A program made the position numbers and the translations under genes. This document shows, one piece after another, positions 8,110 through 16,408 of a DNA stretch of 37,095 nucleotides. Below the pieces are notes generated by a model that was not told where the DNA came from, did not search any database, and saw only the letters and a list, made by a program, of their open reading frames with translations. How positions within the stretch are numbered: the stretch's first letter is position 1; every line of letters starts with the position of its first letter. The DNA comes from an uncultured Hyphomicrobiaceae bacterium (GTDB lineage Bacteria; Pseudomonadota; Alphaproteobacteria; Rhizobiales; CALHAX01): contig CALHAX010000076.1 of the NCBI GenBank assembly GCA_937931785.1, forward strand, positions 1-37,095, read 5' to 3'.

Positions 8110-9609
8110 CTAGGTCATCGTCGGAATCGAGAACTCCGCACCGTCCTTGATGCCGCTTGGCCAGCGGGACGTGATGGTTTTGGTCTTGGTGTAGAACTTG
8201 ATCGAATCCGGGCCATGCTGGTTCAGATCACCAAAGCCGGAGCGCTTCCACCCACCAAATGTGTGATACGCCAAGGGCACGGGGATCGGCACATTGATGC
8301 CAACCATGCCCACTTGCACACGGGACGCAAAGTCCCGCGCCGCATCGCCGTCACGCGTATAAATCGCAACACCGTTGCCGTATTCATGGTCCGTCGCAAG
8401 TGCGAGACCTTCCTCGTAGTCCTTGGCGCGCACGACAGAAAGAACCGGACCAAAAATCTCTTCCTTGTAGATTTTCATGTCCTTGGTCACGTTGTCGAAC
8501 AGACATCCACCAACATAAAATCCGTCTTCGTAGCCCTGCATCTTGAAGTCACGACCATCGACTTTCAGATCAGCACCTTCATCGATGCCGGACTGGATGT
8601 AGTCCTTGATCCGCACCGTTGCCTCCGCCGTGATGACCGGACCGAAATCCGCTTCCAGATCTGTTGAGGGGCCGATTTTCAGGCTTTCGACGCGCGGAAT
8701 CAGCTTATCCATCAGCGCATCGGCCGTTTGCTGCCCGACAGGAACCGCAACAGAAATCGCCATGCACCGTTCACCCGCCGAACCATAGCCCGCACCGATC
8801 AGCGCATCCGCAGCCTGGTCAAGATCGGCATCCGGCATGATGATCATGTGGTTCTTCGCACCGGCAAACGCCTGCACGCGCTTCCCGTTCCCACATCCGC
8901 GCGCATAAATATATTCTGCAATCGCCGAGGACCCGACAAAGCCAACAGCCTGAATGTCCGGATCATCCAGGATCGCATCCACCGCTTCCTTGTCCCCATT
9001 GACGACATTCAAAATACCCGCAGGCAACCCGGCTTCCATCATCAACTCGGCAAGGCGCATCGGTACACCCGGGTCCCGCTCGGATGGCTTCAGGATGAAC
9101 GCGTTGCCACACGCGATTGCAGGCGCAAACTTCCACATCGGGATCATCGCAGGGAAGTTGAATGGCGTAATCCCGGCCACAACGCCCAACGGCTGACGAA
9201 TGGAGTACATGTCGATGGCTGGCCCGGCACCTTCCGTATGCTCGCCCTTCAGAAGGTGCGGAATGCCGATCACGAACTCACAAACCTCGACGCCGCGCTG
9301 AATATCACCCAGCGCATCCGGGATCGTCTTACCATGCTCCCGTGCCAGCAAGAGCGCCAACTCATCTTTGTTGTCGTTGACGAGTTGTACAAACTTCATG
9401 AACACACGCGCCCGCACCTGGGGGTTCTGCGCCGCCCATGCCGGCTGTGCCGCCATCGCATTCTCGACCGCAGCCCGAACTTCATCCTTCGACGCCAGCG
9501 GACATTTTCCGGCCACCTCGCCCGTCATCGGCCAGAAGACGTCGCTGAACCGTCCCGACGTTCCCTTGACCCGCTTGCCATCGATGAAATGTTCGAGTTC
9601 TTCCGCCAT
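8110..9609 (-). CDS. mmsA: CoA-acylating methylmalonate-semialdehyde dehydrogenase
   Basis: MmsA converts (methyl)malonate semialdehyde, CoA and NAD+ to propionyl-CoA or acetyl-CoA with CO2 release, in valine, inositol and beta-alanine catabolism. The 499-residue product has exactly the family length. The ALDH fold is complete, with the cofactor segment ITPFNFPAMIPMW, the GFVGSS loop and catalytic Cys282 in GERCMA. The NHMIIMPDADLDQA segment is MMSDH-type, lacking the general-base Glu of hydrolytic ALDHs. ATG 9609 follows GGAGAGACAGGC, a good ribosome-binding site. A longer frame to 9696 is not needed. No other valine-pathway gene is in the window. Confidence 0.95.
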   Translation of the reverse strand: MAEELEHFIDGKRVKGTSGRFSDVFWPMTGEVAGKCPLASKDEVRAAVENAMAAQPAWAAQNPQVRARVFMKFVQLVNDNKDELALLLAREHGKTIPDALGDIQRGVEVCEFVIGIPHLLKGEHTEGAGPAIDMYSIRQPLGVVAGITPFNFPAMIPMWKFAPAIACGNAFILKPSERDPGVPMRLAELMMEAGLPAGILNVVNGDKEAVDAILDDPDIQAVGFVGSSAIAEYIYARGCGNGKRVQAFAGAKNHMIIMPDADLDQAADALIGAGYGSAGERCMAISVAVPVGQQTADALMDKLIPRVESLKIGPSTDLEADFGPVITAEATVRIKDYIQSGIDEGADLKVDGRDFKMQGYEDGFYVGGCLFDNVTKDMKIYKEEIFGPVLSVVRAKDYEEGLALATDHEYGNGVAIYTRDGDAARDFASRVQVGMVGINVPIPVPLAYHTFGGWKRSGFGDLNQHGPDSIKFYTKTKTITSRWPSGIKDGAEFSIPTMT

Positions 9610-9687
9610 TGCCTGTCTCTCCGCCCAAAACCAAAATCGAATTTTGCCGCACCATATGGGCGGGGCCATACGGGGTCCAGAGGGAAA

Positions 9688-9713
9688 CGCCGTCACATGA
9701 CACGTTGACGGCG
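9688..9713. promoter_or_regulatory. Inverted repeat in the mmsA/EamA divergent intergenic region
   Basis: A perfect 8-bp inverted repeat, CGCCGTCA (9688-9695) and TGACGGCG (9706-9713), has a 10-bp centre. It lies between divergently transcribed mmsA and the EamA transporter gene, so it could be an operator for either. No T-tract follows, so it is not an intrinsic terminator. Confidence 0.35.
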
Positions 9714-9729
9714 CCCCTCACTTCCCGCA

Positions 9730-10635
9730 ATGCGTTGTCAGAGGGGACAAAGGGGCGATCGGCCATTGGCACCGAGACAAAAATCAACGATGCGGGCCGC
9801 CGTCTGGATGGTGGGATGCCTGTTCTCGTTTTCCATCATGGCCATCTCGGGTCGTGAGATCGGTGACACACTCGGCACTGCAGAACTGCTCACCTGGCGC
9901 AGCTTGATCGGATTTCCGATCATGGCGCTTGCCATCGCACTGTCACCTGCCGGATTCTCGCAAATCCGTACAACACGCTTTCCACTGCACATTGTTCGCA
10001 ACCTGTTCCATTTCACAGGGCAATATTGCTGGTTCTTTGCACTTGGCCTCATTCCTTTGGCACAACTTTTCGCCCTTGAGTTCACATCGCCGATATGGGT
10101 GGCCGTGCTCGCTGCGCTTCTCCTCGGCGAACGATTCACGATCTGGAAAGTGCTCGCTATCGCGTTTGGCTTTGCAGGCGTCCTGTTCGTCGCTCAACCG
10201 GGAACGGGCGCATTCGGACCTGGACAGATCTGGGCCCTGTCATCCGCTGTATTCTTTGCCTGCCAGATGATCGCAACCAAGAAACTGACCGAAACGGAAT
10301 CCGTTCCCTGCATCCTGTTCTACATGACGATCTTTCAGTCGTTCATCGGTATGGCCGTGCATGGCGGATTGCCCTCTGTCCCACAAGATCTCTGGACATT
10401 ATCCTGGGTCGTAGCGCTGGCCGTCGGCAGCCTGTGCGCCCACTTTTGCCTGACACAGGCCTTCACCTATGCAGACGCCTCTCTCGTTGTGCCGATGGAC
10501 TTCTTCCGCCTGCCACTCATCGCACTGGTTGGTGTGACATTCTATGCAGAACCACTGGACCCGTTGATTCTCGCGGGCGGCGCCCTCATTTTCCTCGGCA
10601 ACTTCATCAACATCCGCATGTCGCGACCGGCATGA
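9730..10635 (+). CDS. EamA/DMT-superfamily inner-membrane transporter
   Basis: The product of up to 301 residues has ten hydrophobic segments arranged as two EamA repeats, the layout of drug/metabolite exporters. Repeat 1 ends near ALLLGERFTIWKVLAIAFGFAGVL and repeat 2 carries the matching VVPMDFFRLPLIALVG and ILAGGALIFLGNFI. The substrate is unknown. ATG 9730 gives a 20-residue basic tail before the first helix. ATG 9790 (MRAAVWMVG) starts just before that helix and may be the true start, and neither has a clear Shine-Dalgarno. The VOC gene follows after 28 bp, suggesting cotranscription. Confidence 0.88.
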   Translation: MRCQRGQRGDRPLAPRQKSTMRAAVWMVGCLFSFSIMAISGREIGDTLGTAELLTWRSLIGFPIMALAIALSPAGFSQIRTTRFPLHIVRNLFHFTGQYCWFFALGLIPLAQLFALEFTSPIWVAVLAALLLGERFTIWKVLAIAFGFAGVLFVAQPGTGAFGPGQIWALSSAVFFACQMIATKKLTETESVPCILFYMTIFQSFIGMAVHGGLPSVPQDLWTLSWVVALAVGSLCAHFCLTQAFTYADASLVVPMDFFRLPLIALVGVTFYAEPLDPLILAGGALIFLGNFINIRMSRPA

Positions 10636-10663
10636 CGGACTGGAACCGTTGGCAAGGCAGCAG

Positions 10664-11212
10664 ATGAAAACGATCCAGACCCAAGGCGTCCATCACATCA
10701 CGTTGAATGGGGCCGACCGGCAGACCTCCATCGATTTCTGGGAAGGCGTGCTGGGAATGCCATTCGTGTTCGAGCAACCCAACCTCGACGATCCGGATAC
10801 AAACCATCTTTATTTTGATCCCGGTGACGGGCGGTTGATCACGATTTTCACCCGCGAGGACCTGAAACCCGACGCAACACCGAATCCGATGGGTATCGGC
10901 AACACCCATCACATCGCCTTTATGGTTTCACGCGCAACCTACACACAAGCCAGAGCACGCCTTGAAGAGCATGGGTTCGCGAACTCCGGCGAAGTTGACC
11001 GTGGCTTTATGGATTCGCTTTATTTCCGCGAGCCACTCGGTCAACTCCTGGAACTCGCGTGCTACAAATTCGATCCACCGGTTGGGTTCACGCACACCGA
11101 TGTGCTGCACCGCGCCCACCACATCCGCATCACAGTTGGAGCTGCTGCCATATCAGACGAACACCTTACTGACGCCATTGAAGCTTTGTCCGGCCTGCGA
11201 ACCGCCCTATAG
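10664..11212 (+). CDS. VOC-family metalloprotein (glyoxalase/extradiol dioxygenase-like)
   Basis: The 182-residue protein has paired beta-alpha-beta-beta-beta modules typical of the vicinal oxygen chelate fold. The predicted metal triad is visible: His10/11 in GVHHITL, His82/83 in THHIAFM and Glu130 in LLELACY. A His-His-Glu set with this spacing matches type I extradiol dioxygenases and relatives, but ring cleavage is not proven because many VOC proteins share it. ATG 10664 is preceded by AAGGCAG and chosen over the upstream TTG at 10649. It lies between the EamA transporter and rimO, with short gaps. Confidence 0.85.
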   Translation: MKTIQTQGVHHITLNGADRQTSIDFWEGVLGMPFVFEQPNLDDPDTNHLYFDPGDGRLITIFTREDLKPDATPNPMGIGNTHHIAFMVSRATYTQARARLEEHGFANSGEVDRGFMDSLYFREPLGQLLELACYKFDPPVGFTHTDVLHRAHHIRITVGAAAISDEHLTDAIEALSGLRTAL

Positions 11213-11254
11213 AGGCGCAACACTCCCCGCACTCCTTTCGGAAATTCCTGACAT

Positions 11255-12574
11255 ATGACCTCACTCGCCCCGAAAGTCGGCTTCGTTTCACTCGGCTGCC
11301 CGAAGGCGCTGGTGGACTCCGAGCGGATCATCACCAAACTGCGCTCCGATGGCTACGACATCAGCCCGAACTACGATGCCGCCGACGTCGTCGTCGTCAA
11401 CACGTGCGGCTTTCTCGACAGTGCCAGGGATGAGTCCCTGGAAGCCATCGGCGAGGCCATGGCGGAAAACGGCCGCGTGATCGTCACGGGGTGCCTCGGT
11501 GCGGAAGAAGAGCGGATCCGCGAGGTCCACCCGGATGTCCTCGCAATCACGGGCCCCCACCAATACGAAGATGTGGTGCAAGCCGTGCACAAACATGTGC
11601 CACCGCGCCAGGATCCATTCGAAGCGCTGGTGCCGGATACCGGCATCCGCCTCACGCCCCGACACTACGCGTATCTGAAGATTTCCGAAGGGTGCAATAA
11701 CACCTGCAGCTTCTGCATCATTCCTGATTTACGCGGCAAACTCGCAAGCCGCCCGATCGGGAACGTTCTGCGCGAAGCAGAGCGTCTCGCTGCCGCCGGC
11801 GTCAAGGAACTCCTGGTGATCTCGCAGGACACCAGCGCCTACGGCCTGGATATCAAGTACGCGGAAAGTGAATGGCGCGGAAAACAAATTCCAGCGCGCT
11901 TCTACGATCTGGCGTCGGCGCTGGGTGAACTCGGTATCTGGGTGCGCATGCACTACGTTTACCCCTATCCACACGTCGACAACGTGATCCCGCTCATGGC
12001 GGAAAATAAAATTCTCCCTTACCTGGATATTCCGTTCCAGCATGCCAGCCCGGCGGTCCTGAAGCGAATGCGTCGCCCAGCCCATCAGGAAAAGACACTG
12101 GAGCGCGTGCTGTCCTGGCGCAAAACCTGTCCGGATCTTGCAATCCGCTCCACATTCATCGTCGGCTTTCCGGGCGAAACCGAAGAGAATTTCACGGAAC
12201 TGCTGGATTGGCTCAAGGCCGCACGCCTGAACCACGTCGGTTGCTTCAAATACGAGAACGTCGATGGTGCACGCTCCAACACGCTCGACGGGCATGTTCC
12301 GGAAGACATCAAGACAGAGCGCTACGGCAGACTGATGGAAACCCAGCAGGCGATCAGCGCATCCATTTTGAATGAGAAGGTCGGCCGCACATTGCCCGTC
12401 CTGATCGACACCATCGAAGAGGATGTCGCGATCGGGCGCACTTTTGCCGACGCACCGGAAATCGACGGATCAGTCATTTTCAAAAATGCCGGGAACCTGA
12501 AGCAAGGCGATGTGACCAATGCAGAGATCACAGCGGCGGACGCCTACGATCTCCACGCCGTAATCGCACAGTAG
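11255..12574 (+). CDS. rimO: Ribosomal protein S12 methylthiotransferase RimO
   Basis: RimO is a radical-SAM enzyme that methylthiolates the conserved Asp of ribosomal protein uS12 (beta position). The 439-residue product has the full MTTase architecture. The N-terminal UPF0004 domain carries cluster cysteines Cys15 ([12 protein letters not shown]), Cys51 (NTCGF) and the TGC near residue 80. The radical-SAM domain has C147-x3-C151-x2-C154 (reads [14 protein letters not shown]), and a C-terminal TRAM domain follows. SLGCPK plus IPDLRGK is typical of RimO rather than MiaB. It is probably the last gene of the EamA-VOC-rimO unit. Confidence 0.96.
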   Translation: MTSLAPKVGFVSLGCPKALVDSERIITKLRSDGYDISPNYDAADVVVVNTCGFLDSARDESLEAIGEAMAENGRVIVTGCLGAEEERIREVHPDVLAITGPHQYEDVVQAVHKHVPPRQDPFEALVPDTGIRLTPRHYAYLKISEGCNNTCSFCIIPDLRGKLASRPIGNVLREAERLAAAGVKELLVISQDTSAYGLDIKYAESEWRGKQIPARFYDLASALGELGIWVRMHYVYPYPHVDNVIPLMAENKILPYLDIPFQHASPAVLKRMRRPAHQEKTLERVLSWRKTCPDLAIRSTFIVGFPGETEENFTELLDWLKAARLNHVGCFKYENVDGARSNTLDGHVPEDIKTERYGRLMETQQAISASILNEKVGRTLPVLIDTIEEDVAIGRTFADAPEIDGSVIFKNAGNLKQGDVTNAEITAADAYDLHAVIAQ

Positions 12575-12702
12575 CAGTCGCAATCTATCCACGGCTTTTC
12601 GTGCCGTTCCGGCGCCATATCCTGTGCGGACTCCTCTGTTTGTGATTCGGTAAGTTCAAAGTGATTCGCGCGCGCTTTCAGCTCAACCGCAGGAGCCTTT
12701 CA

Positions 12703-13458
12703 ATGGCAAACTTCCGAACTCACATAGGTGTCGGCGTCGTTGCATCAGGCATGCTCGCGACACTCACCATGGCCTCATCGCTCGTACCGTCGAACGACCT
12801 TGTCAAACTCGCGATCGTTGGCACAATCGGCAGTGTTCTGCCTGACATCGACCTTCAGAACTCGCGCGCATCGCAAGCCATGTTCAGTGCACTGGCACTC
12901 TTCGTGGCCTTCACGCTGCTGTTCAATTTCGCCTGGAAGTATTCAATCGCGGAAATGTGGATCGTATGGGTCGGTGTGTTTGCCGCAGTTCGGTATATCG
13001 GACACAATATGTTTCACAAATTCGCGGTTCATCGCGGAATTTTCCACTCCATCATCGCGGGAATATTTTTCGCTTTCGTCACGGCGTTCGTATTCTGGAA
13101 CTGCTACGGTTCAGATCCAGCCATCGCATGGCTCGCAGGCGCATTCATGCTGTTCGGCTACCTCGTACATTTGTCTCTGGACGAGATCTACAGCGTGGAC
13201 TTCAACAACAATCGCGTAAAACGGTCGTTCGGTTCGGCAATGAAGTTCATTGATCGCAAACATCCCAAGGCAACGGCAGGCATGGTGTTCGCGATGCTCG
13301 TCGCATTCTTCCTGACGCCAGAAGCCAACACATTCTTTGCAAACCTGACCAATCCGGAAGTTTGGGCTGTACTCAACGAACGCCTGTGGCCGGAAGGGAG
13401 CTGGTTCGGCATCATCGCCGACATGACGCGAGTCGCATCAGCAGACATCGCACAATAG
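12703..13458 (+). CDS. YdjM-like (LexA-binding, membrane-associated putative hydrolase) protein
   Basis: The 251-residue polytopic membrane protein belongs to the YdjM/DUF457 type. The pattern is THIGVG at residues 6-11, PDID after the second segment, HNMFHKFAVHRGIFHS in the middle and a later HLSLDEIYSVD. These His/Asp positions match the putative metal-binding sites of the family. Function is unproven for the whole family. ATG 12703 is preferred because AGGAG lies 7-11 bp upstream; a GTG frame from 12661 lacks this support. It converges with the TadE-like genes. Confidence 0.8.
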   Translation: MANFRTHIGVGVVASGMLATLTMASSLVPSNDLVKLAIVGTIGSVLPDIDLQNSRASQAMFSALALFVAFTLLFNFAWKYSIAEMWIVWVGVFAAVRYIGHNMFHKFAVHRGIFHSIIAGIFFAFVTAFVFWNCYGSDPAIAWLAGAFMLFGYLVHLSLDEIYSVDFNNNRVKRSFGSAMKFIDRKHPKATAGMVFAMLVAFFLTPEANTFFANLTNPEVWAVLNERLWPEGSWFGIIADMTRVASADIAQ

Positions 13459-13460
13459 CT

Positions 13461-13500
13461 GAAAAAGAAAAAACCCTGCGGCACACGTGGTACCGCAGGG
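13461..13500 (-). terminator. Rho-independent terminator of the TadE-like operon
   Basis: An 8-bp perfect stem, CCCTGCGG (13474-13481) and CCGCAGGG (13493-13500), is followed on the minus strand by TTTTTTCTTTTTC. It therefore ends leftward transcription from the TadE-like genes. The plus-strand side lacks a T-tract, so it would serve the YdjM-like gene poorly. Confidence 0.85.
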
Positions 13501-13526
13501 CTCCTAATTCGATATTACGATGACTT

Positions 13527-14162
13527 TCAGCAATCGTCACAGTCAACAGCACCGCGTCGTGGCGCAAGAAAGAACAGTTCTTCAAGCTTGATCGTGCCAC
13601 CAAATTCCTGATTGATGAAACGCCCGACAGTCGGTGTGTAGTTATATTCAGCTTTTGCGATGATCTGCGAGGAATTTTCAAGGATCACTGCCGGATCAAA
13701 AGATGAATCGATCTGTGTCGCTGTCACAGTCTGGCCTTTTGGATAGGTACTGGAAGCCGCCGGTCCCGAGCCTGTCTTTTCACGAGACCAGATCACTGTC
13801 ATTTCGCCGTCATCATCTTTACCGACGTTCAGGACTGTGATCTTGAAGTCGGAGGGGTCGTACAAACCCATCATCGACGTCTTCATGAGGTCGTCCGACA
13901 GCTCAAGAATTTCATCAAGTTGCGTTTGACTCACCGAACCCGTTTGCGCAATCAGATCGGCAATAGAGCTTGTTGTGGTCGTCACACGACGGTCGATCAT
14001 GAGTGCCTGACCAAACTCATTGCTTCCAAGCCAGAAGACAAGAAGAATAGGAATCAGCAGACCGAACTCGACGGCTGCGACCCCCCGAACGCAATCGCGT
14101 ACTCTGACAAAGGGACGAACGACTGCGGCAAGGCAACTTCGACGTGTTTTACAATGGTTCAT
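13527..14162 (-). CDS. TadE-like minor pilin/pseudopilin, second gene
   Basis: The 211-residue product has a short basic cytoplasmic N-terminus. A TadE-type hydrophobic segment with the preceding motif GVAAVEFGLLIPILLVFWLG (about 27-46) comes next, followed by a periplasmic domain of about 165 residues. The conserved Glu in AAVEFG corresponds to the Glu+5 of Flp-type prepilins, so it is a likely CpaA substrate and minor component of the Tad pilus. The C-terminus carries an unusual CDDC. It starts 5 bp after the first TadE-like gene and ends before a strong terminator. Confidence 0.85.
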   Translation of the reverse strand: MNHCKTRRSCLAAVVRPFVRVRDCVRGVAAVEFGLLIPILLVFWLGSNEFGQALMIDRRVTTTTSSIADLIAQTGSVSQTQLDEILELSDDLMKTSMMGLYDPSDFKITVLNVGKDDDGEMTVIWSREKTGSGPAASSTYPKGQTVTATQIDSSFDPAVILENSSQIIAKAEYNYTPTVGRFINQEFGGTIKLEELFFLAPRRGAVDCDDC

Positions 14163-14167
14163 GATAA

Positions 14168-14785
14168 TTAACCTCCCGCACCATTAAATGGTTCATTCCG
14201 GAATGCGACACTTGCAGACATGATCCGGGATCCGTCTCCCTGATTCGCGAGCGGGCTGATCGGGTATTTGCCTTTTTCCTCAAAGTTCATGACGATTGGC
14301 AATTGTGCGATGATATCCCACTTGTAGAACGCATTCACGAGAACGACGGCGCTACCCTGACCTGGCTGGTATGTCCCCTGCCCGGCTCCTGGGGGTTGGA
14401 AATTCCCACTTCCGTCCTGATAACTACTAAAGACATCCGTTGTTTTGGCTTCACCAAAATTATTCAGCGTCCGGACATCAACGACCAGCTTCGACTGGCA
14501 GTTCGTCAGCAACACAACGTGGTTACAGACTTCTGTTTTGAAGTCATCGAGCGATGCGAAGGCCGCTCCAACCCGAATTTGACGAGATGTTTTCTCGAGT
14601 GCATGTTCCAGCGAAACAGTGCCGCCATAAACAAACGCCACCTCGATGGTCATGAACAGGAATGCAAGAAAGGGAGCTGCAACAAAGGCAAACTCGATCG
14701 CCGTAGAGCCTTCCTCGTTCCGTTTCAAACGTCGAAGAATGCTTGATCCACGGTATTTTCGCGGTTGTTTACTATCTGTCGTCAT
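14168..14785 (-). CDS. TadE-like minor pilin/pseudopilin, first gene
   Basis: The 205-residue product has a basic N-terminus, then EGSTAIEFAFVAAPFLAFLF (about 27-46), the TadE hydrophobic signature with conserved Glu. A secreted domain follows, with two cysteines (VCNHVVLLTNC) and a Pro/Gly-rich stretch. In other species TadE/TadF proteins are processed by the prepilin peptidase and needed for Flp pilus assembly. ATG 14785 has GAGGCG about 9 nt upstream. The in-frame extension to 14917 adds residues unlike the family. It is first in a two-gene leftward operon. Confidence 0.87.
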   Translation of the reverse strand: MTTDSKQPRKYRGSSILRRLKRNEEGSTAIEFAFVAAPFLAFLFMTIEVAFVYGGTVSLEHALEKTSRQIRVGAAFASLDDFKTEVCNHVVLLTNCQSKLVVDVRTLNNFGEAKTTDVFSSYQDGSGNFQPPGAGQGTYQPGQGSAVVLVNAFYKWDIIAQLPIVMNFEEKGKYPISPLANQGDGSRIMSASVAFRNEPFNGAGG

Positions 14786-14906
14786 ATCAGTACGCCTCAC
14801 AAATCTGATATGGCGCGACCGAGTGTTGTCGCGCGTCAAGCGACAGTAAATAGCAAGCGAGTAAATAAGCCGTTTACGAATCAGAAATTCGCAGTATGCG
14901 TCATGC

Positions 14907-14928
14907 CTCCCAGGCAAACACCCGGGAG
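14907..14928 (-). other. Hairpin between pilus N-domain gene and TadE-like operon
   Basis: Arms CTCCCAGG (14907-14914) and CCCGGGAG (14921-14928) pair fully in the minus-strand RNA through one G-U pair. There is no U-tract after it. It may weaken read-through or stabilise the upstream message. Confidence 0.35.
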
Positions 14929-15012
14929 ACTTTATATATAGTCACGTTGGAGAGCTGCAGTTTACAGCCCCACAACATGAGATCTGGATTGCGACGGAAG
15001 CGTAGCTGAAAA

Positions 15013-15525
15013 CTACTCACCGCCTCCCGAACTCTGAGACAGACCTGCAGAGAAGCTGACCTTATCCTGTGAGGATTTGGCAATCTGGCCGTAATATTCA
15101 GTGTCATCACCAATTTTAAGTGTGGGCTGACATTTCGGGGCGCAATTATAAGTCCGGCTCACACCACCGCGCGTCAGATTGACGATCTTCTGATCATTCG
15201 AGCTCACAACCAGTTGCCGATCGAGAACAACACGACCAGCACGATCCAGGATGATCAGGTTGGTTGTACCAAATGTCTTGCCGGTGATCGCAAGCAATTT
15301 GCCATTCTGGATTGTCACATCTGCGATCGACGGGTTGCCGACAATCACATCCGCTGCTTTTTCTTCAAGACGCAGCAGGCGAACCTGATCATATTTCACA
15401 ACAAAGTCGCTGCCATCGTCGGCATTGGCGGGAGTCGACGTTGCACTGAACAGGACAATCGCACTTGCGATGCCCGTCGCAAAGGCCGTCAGGCGGGTCG
15501 AAAAGGGAGTCACGCGCTTCAACAT
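15013..15525 (-). CDS. Stand-alone pilus/secretin N-terminal domain protein (T2SS-T3SS_pil_N type)
   Basis: The 170-residue exported protein has a signal peptide (reads FATGIASAIVLFSATSTPANA, about 16-36) followed by one domain of about 75 residues. The strand pattern (QVRLLRLEEKAADVIVGNP, then GKTFGTTNLIILDRAGRVV) mirrors the N-terminal domain of CpaC encoded 3 kb away. The secretin domain itself is absent. A tail with two close cysteines (YNCAPKC) and a Ser/Gly-rich end follows. It probably acts in the periplasm with the CpaC secretin. ATG 15525 has GAGGA upstream and is preferred over a TTG at 15540. Confidence 0.82.
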   Translation of the reverse strand: MLKRVTPFSTRLTAFATGIASAIVLFSATSTPANADDGSDFVVKYDQVRLLRLEEKAADVIVGNPSIADVTIQNGKLLAITGKTFGTTNLIILDRAGRVVLDRQLVVSSNDQKIVNLTRGGVSRTYNCAPKCQPTLKIGDDTEYYGQIAKSSQDKVSFSAGLSQSSGGGE

Positions 15526-16012
15526 GGTTCGGGTCCTCAAACTATACCGATTTCACTCAGTTAGCCTGACAATGGTGAATGAAGTCGTAACAATTGACTC
15601 GGAGTGAGAAAAAATAGTCATCGCGCAGGAAAGCATTCCATTGTGCAAGACATCGCACCACTCAAACAGATCATTGTTCGATCACAACAAGCGCAATGAC
15701 TCTGGAAACAATAGTAAAAATACTTTTTTAAGCAGGATAATCAGAATTCAAATCCGCTTGAACAAGTAAAGAACGTCAAATTTCGAAAATTTTACAAGTA
15801 TTCATAACGGATTTCAGATGAAAATCTCAGTGTAAACTAAAAATAAACCAAGAAATCTCAAGTAAAAGCCGTAGCTTGCCGCATTTTAACTTCATGTTAG
15901 CGTGTCGAGCCTACATTCCAATGCAGTTCAGGGGCACAACACGAACCCCACTGAAACGGTTCAGCAACTGAGCATTTGCAGTCTAAGAGTCTTAGTAACG
16001 GGAGAATACAAA
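15526..16012. promoter_or_regulatory. AT-rich divergent control region of the pilus locus
   Basis: This region of about 490 bp between the leftward N-domain gene and the rightward flp gene is strongly AT-rich compared with the coding DNA. It must hold promoters for both directions. It contains the CtrA-like box described separately and ends with GGGAG (16000-16004), a good ribosome-binding site for flp. No gene or structured RNA was recognised in it. Confidence 0.55.
15886..15901 (+). promoter_or_regulatory. CtrA-like binding site upstream of flp
   Basis: The sequence TTAACTTCATGTTAGC matches the alphaproteobacterial CtrA consensus TTAA-N7-TTAAC with one mismatch. It lies about 110 bp upstream of the pilin ATG. 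In Caulobacter crescentus pilin transcription is CtrA-activated; regulation here is inference. Confidence 0.45.
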
Positions 16013-16180
16013 ATGAAAAATCTGGTAGCACGCTTCAGCAATGACGAGTCCGGCGCAACAGCAATCGAATACGGCCTCATCGCAGCAATCATCGGCGTCG
16101 GCATCATCGTTTCTGTCAACGCAGTTTCGACTGGCCTCGAAACAACGTTCACGACTGTTGCTACAGAGCTGGGTGGTTAA
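16013..16180 (+). CDS. flp: Flp/Fap-type major pilin
   Basis: The product is a 55-residue prepilin. A 14-residue leader ends in Gly, and cleavage is expected before ATAIEYGLIAA, where Glu+5 and Tyr+6 of the mature protein form the Flp signature. The remaining residues are one hydrophobic helix plus a short Thr-rich end, giving a mature subunit of 41 residues. It is the structural subunit of the Tad (type IVc) pilus used for adhesion. ATG 16013 has GGGAG 9-13 bp upstream. Its own terminator follows within 75 bp, so it can be expressed at a higher level than the assembly genes. Confidence 0.96.
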   Translation: MKNLVARFSNDESGATAIEYGLIAAIIGVGIIVSVNAVSTGLETTFTTVATELGG

Positions 16181-16191
16181 TCCACACGCTT

Positions 16192-16209
16192 GATGATCAC
16201 GTGATCATC
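16192..16209. other. 18-bp perfect palindrome after flp
   Basis: GATGATCACGTGATCATC is a perfect palindrome located between the flp stop codon and the flp terminator. It may form a small stem in the 3' UTR or be a dimeric protein-binding site. Confidence 0.5.
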
Positions 16210-16221
16210 GCACAGACGACG

Positions 16222-16255
16222 GGCCGCCTGCTCCTTGGAGCTGGCGGCCTTTTTT
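16222..16255 (+). terminator. Rho-independent terminator of flp
   Basis: The stem GGCCGCC (16222-16228) with GGCGGCC (16243-16249) has an additional inner CTCC/GGAG pairing and is followed directly by TTTTTT. It is a strong intrinsic terminator that separates flp from cpaA. Confidence 0.93.
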
Positions 16256-16408
16256 GTCTCACCGCCGCAGATGGTGCGTCACGCAGGGCTTACAATCGGA
16301 CATGGGATTCAAGGAGCCGCTAATTGGTAACAACTTAGGCCAACGTTTACTTCAACCGACTAGAGTCTGGAAAGTAACAACAGCCCTTCAAGCGACGAGG
16401 ATTCCACC

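Noticed and set aside
16324-16340. A fourth CtrA-like site before cpaA (TTGG-N7-TTAG type)
   Set aside because: Three or more mismatches to the consensus; not distinguishable from chance.
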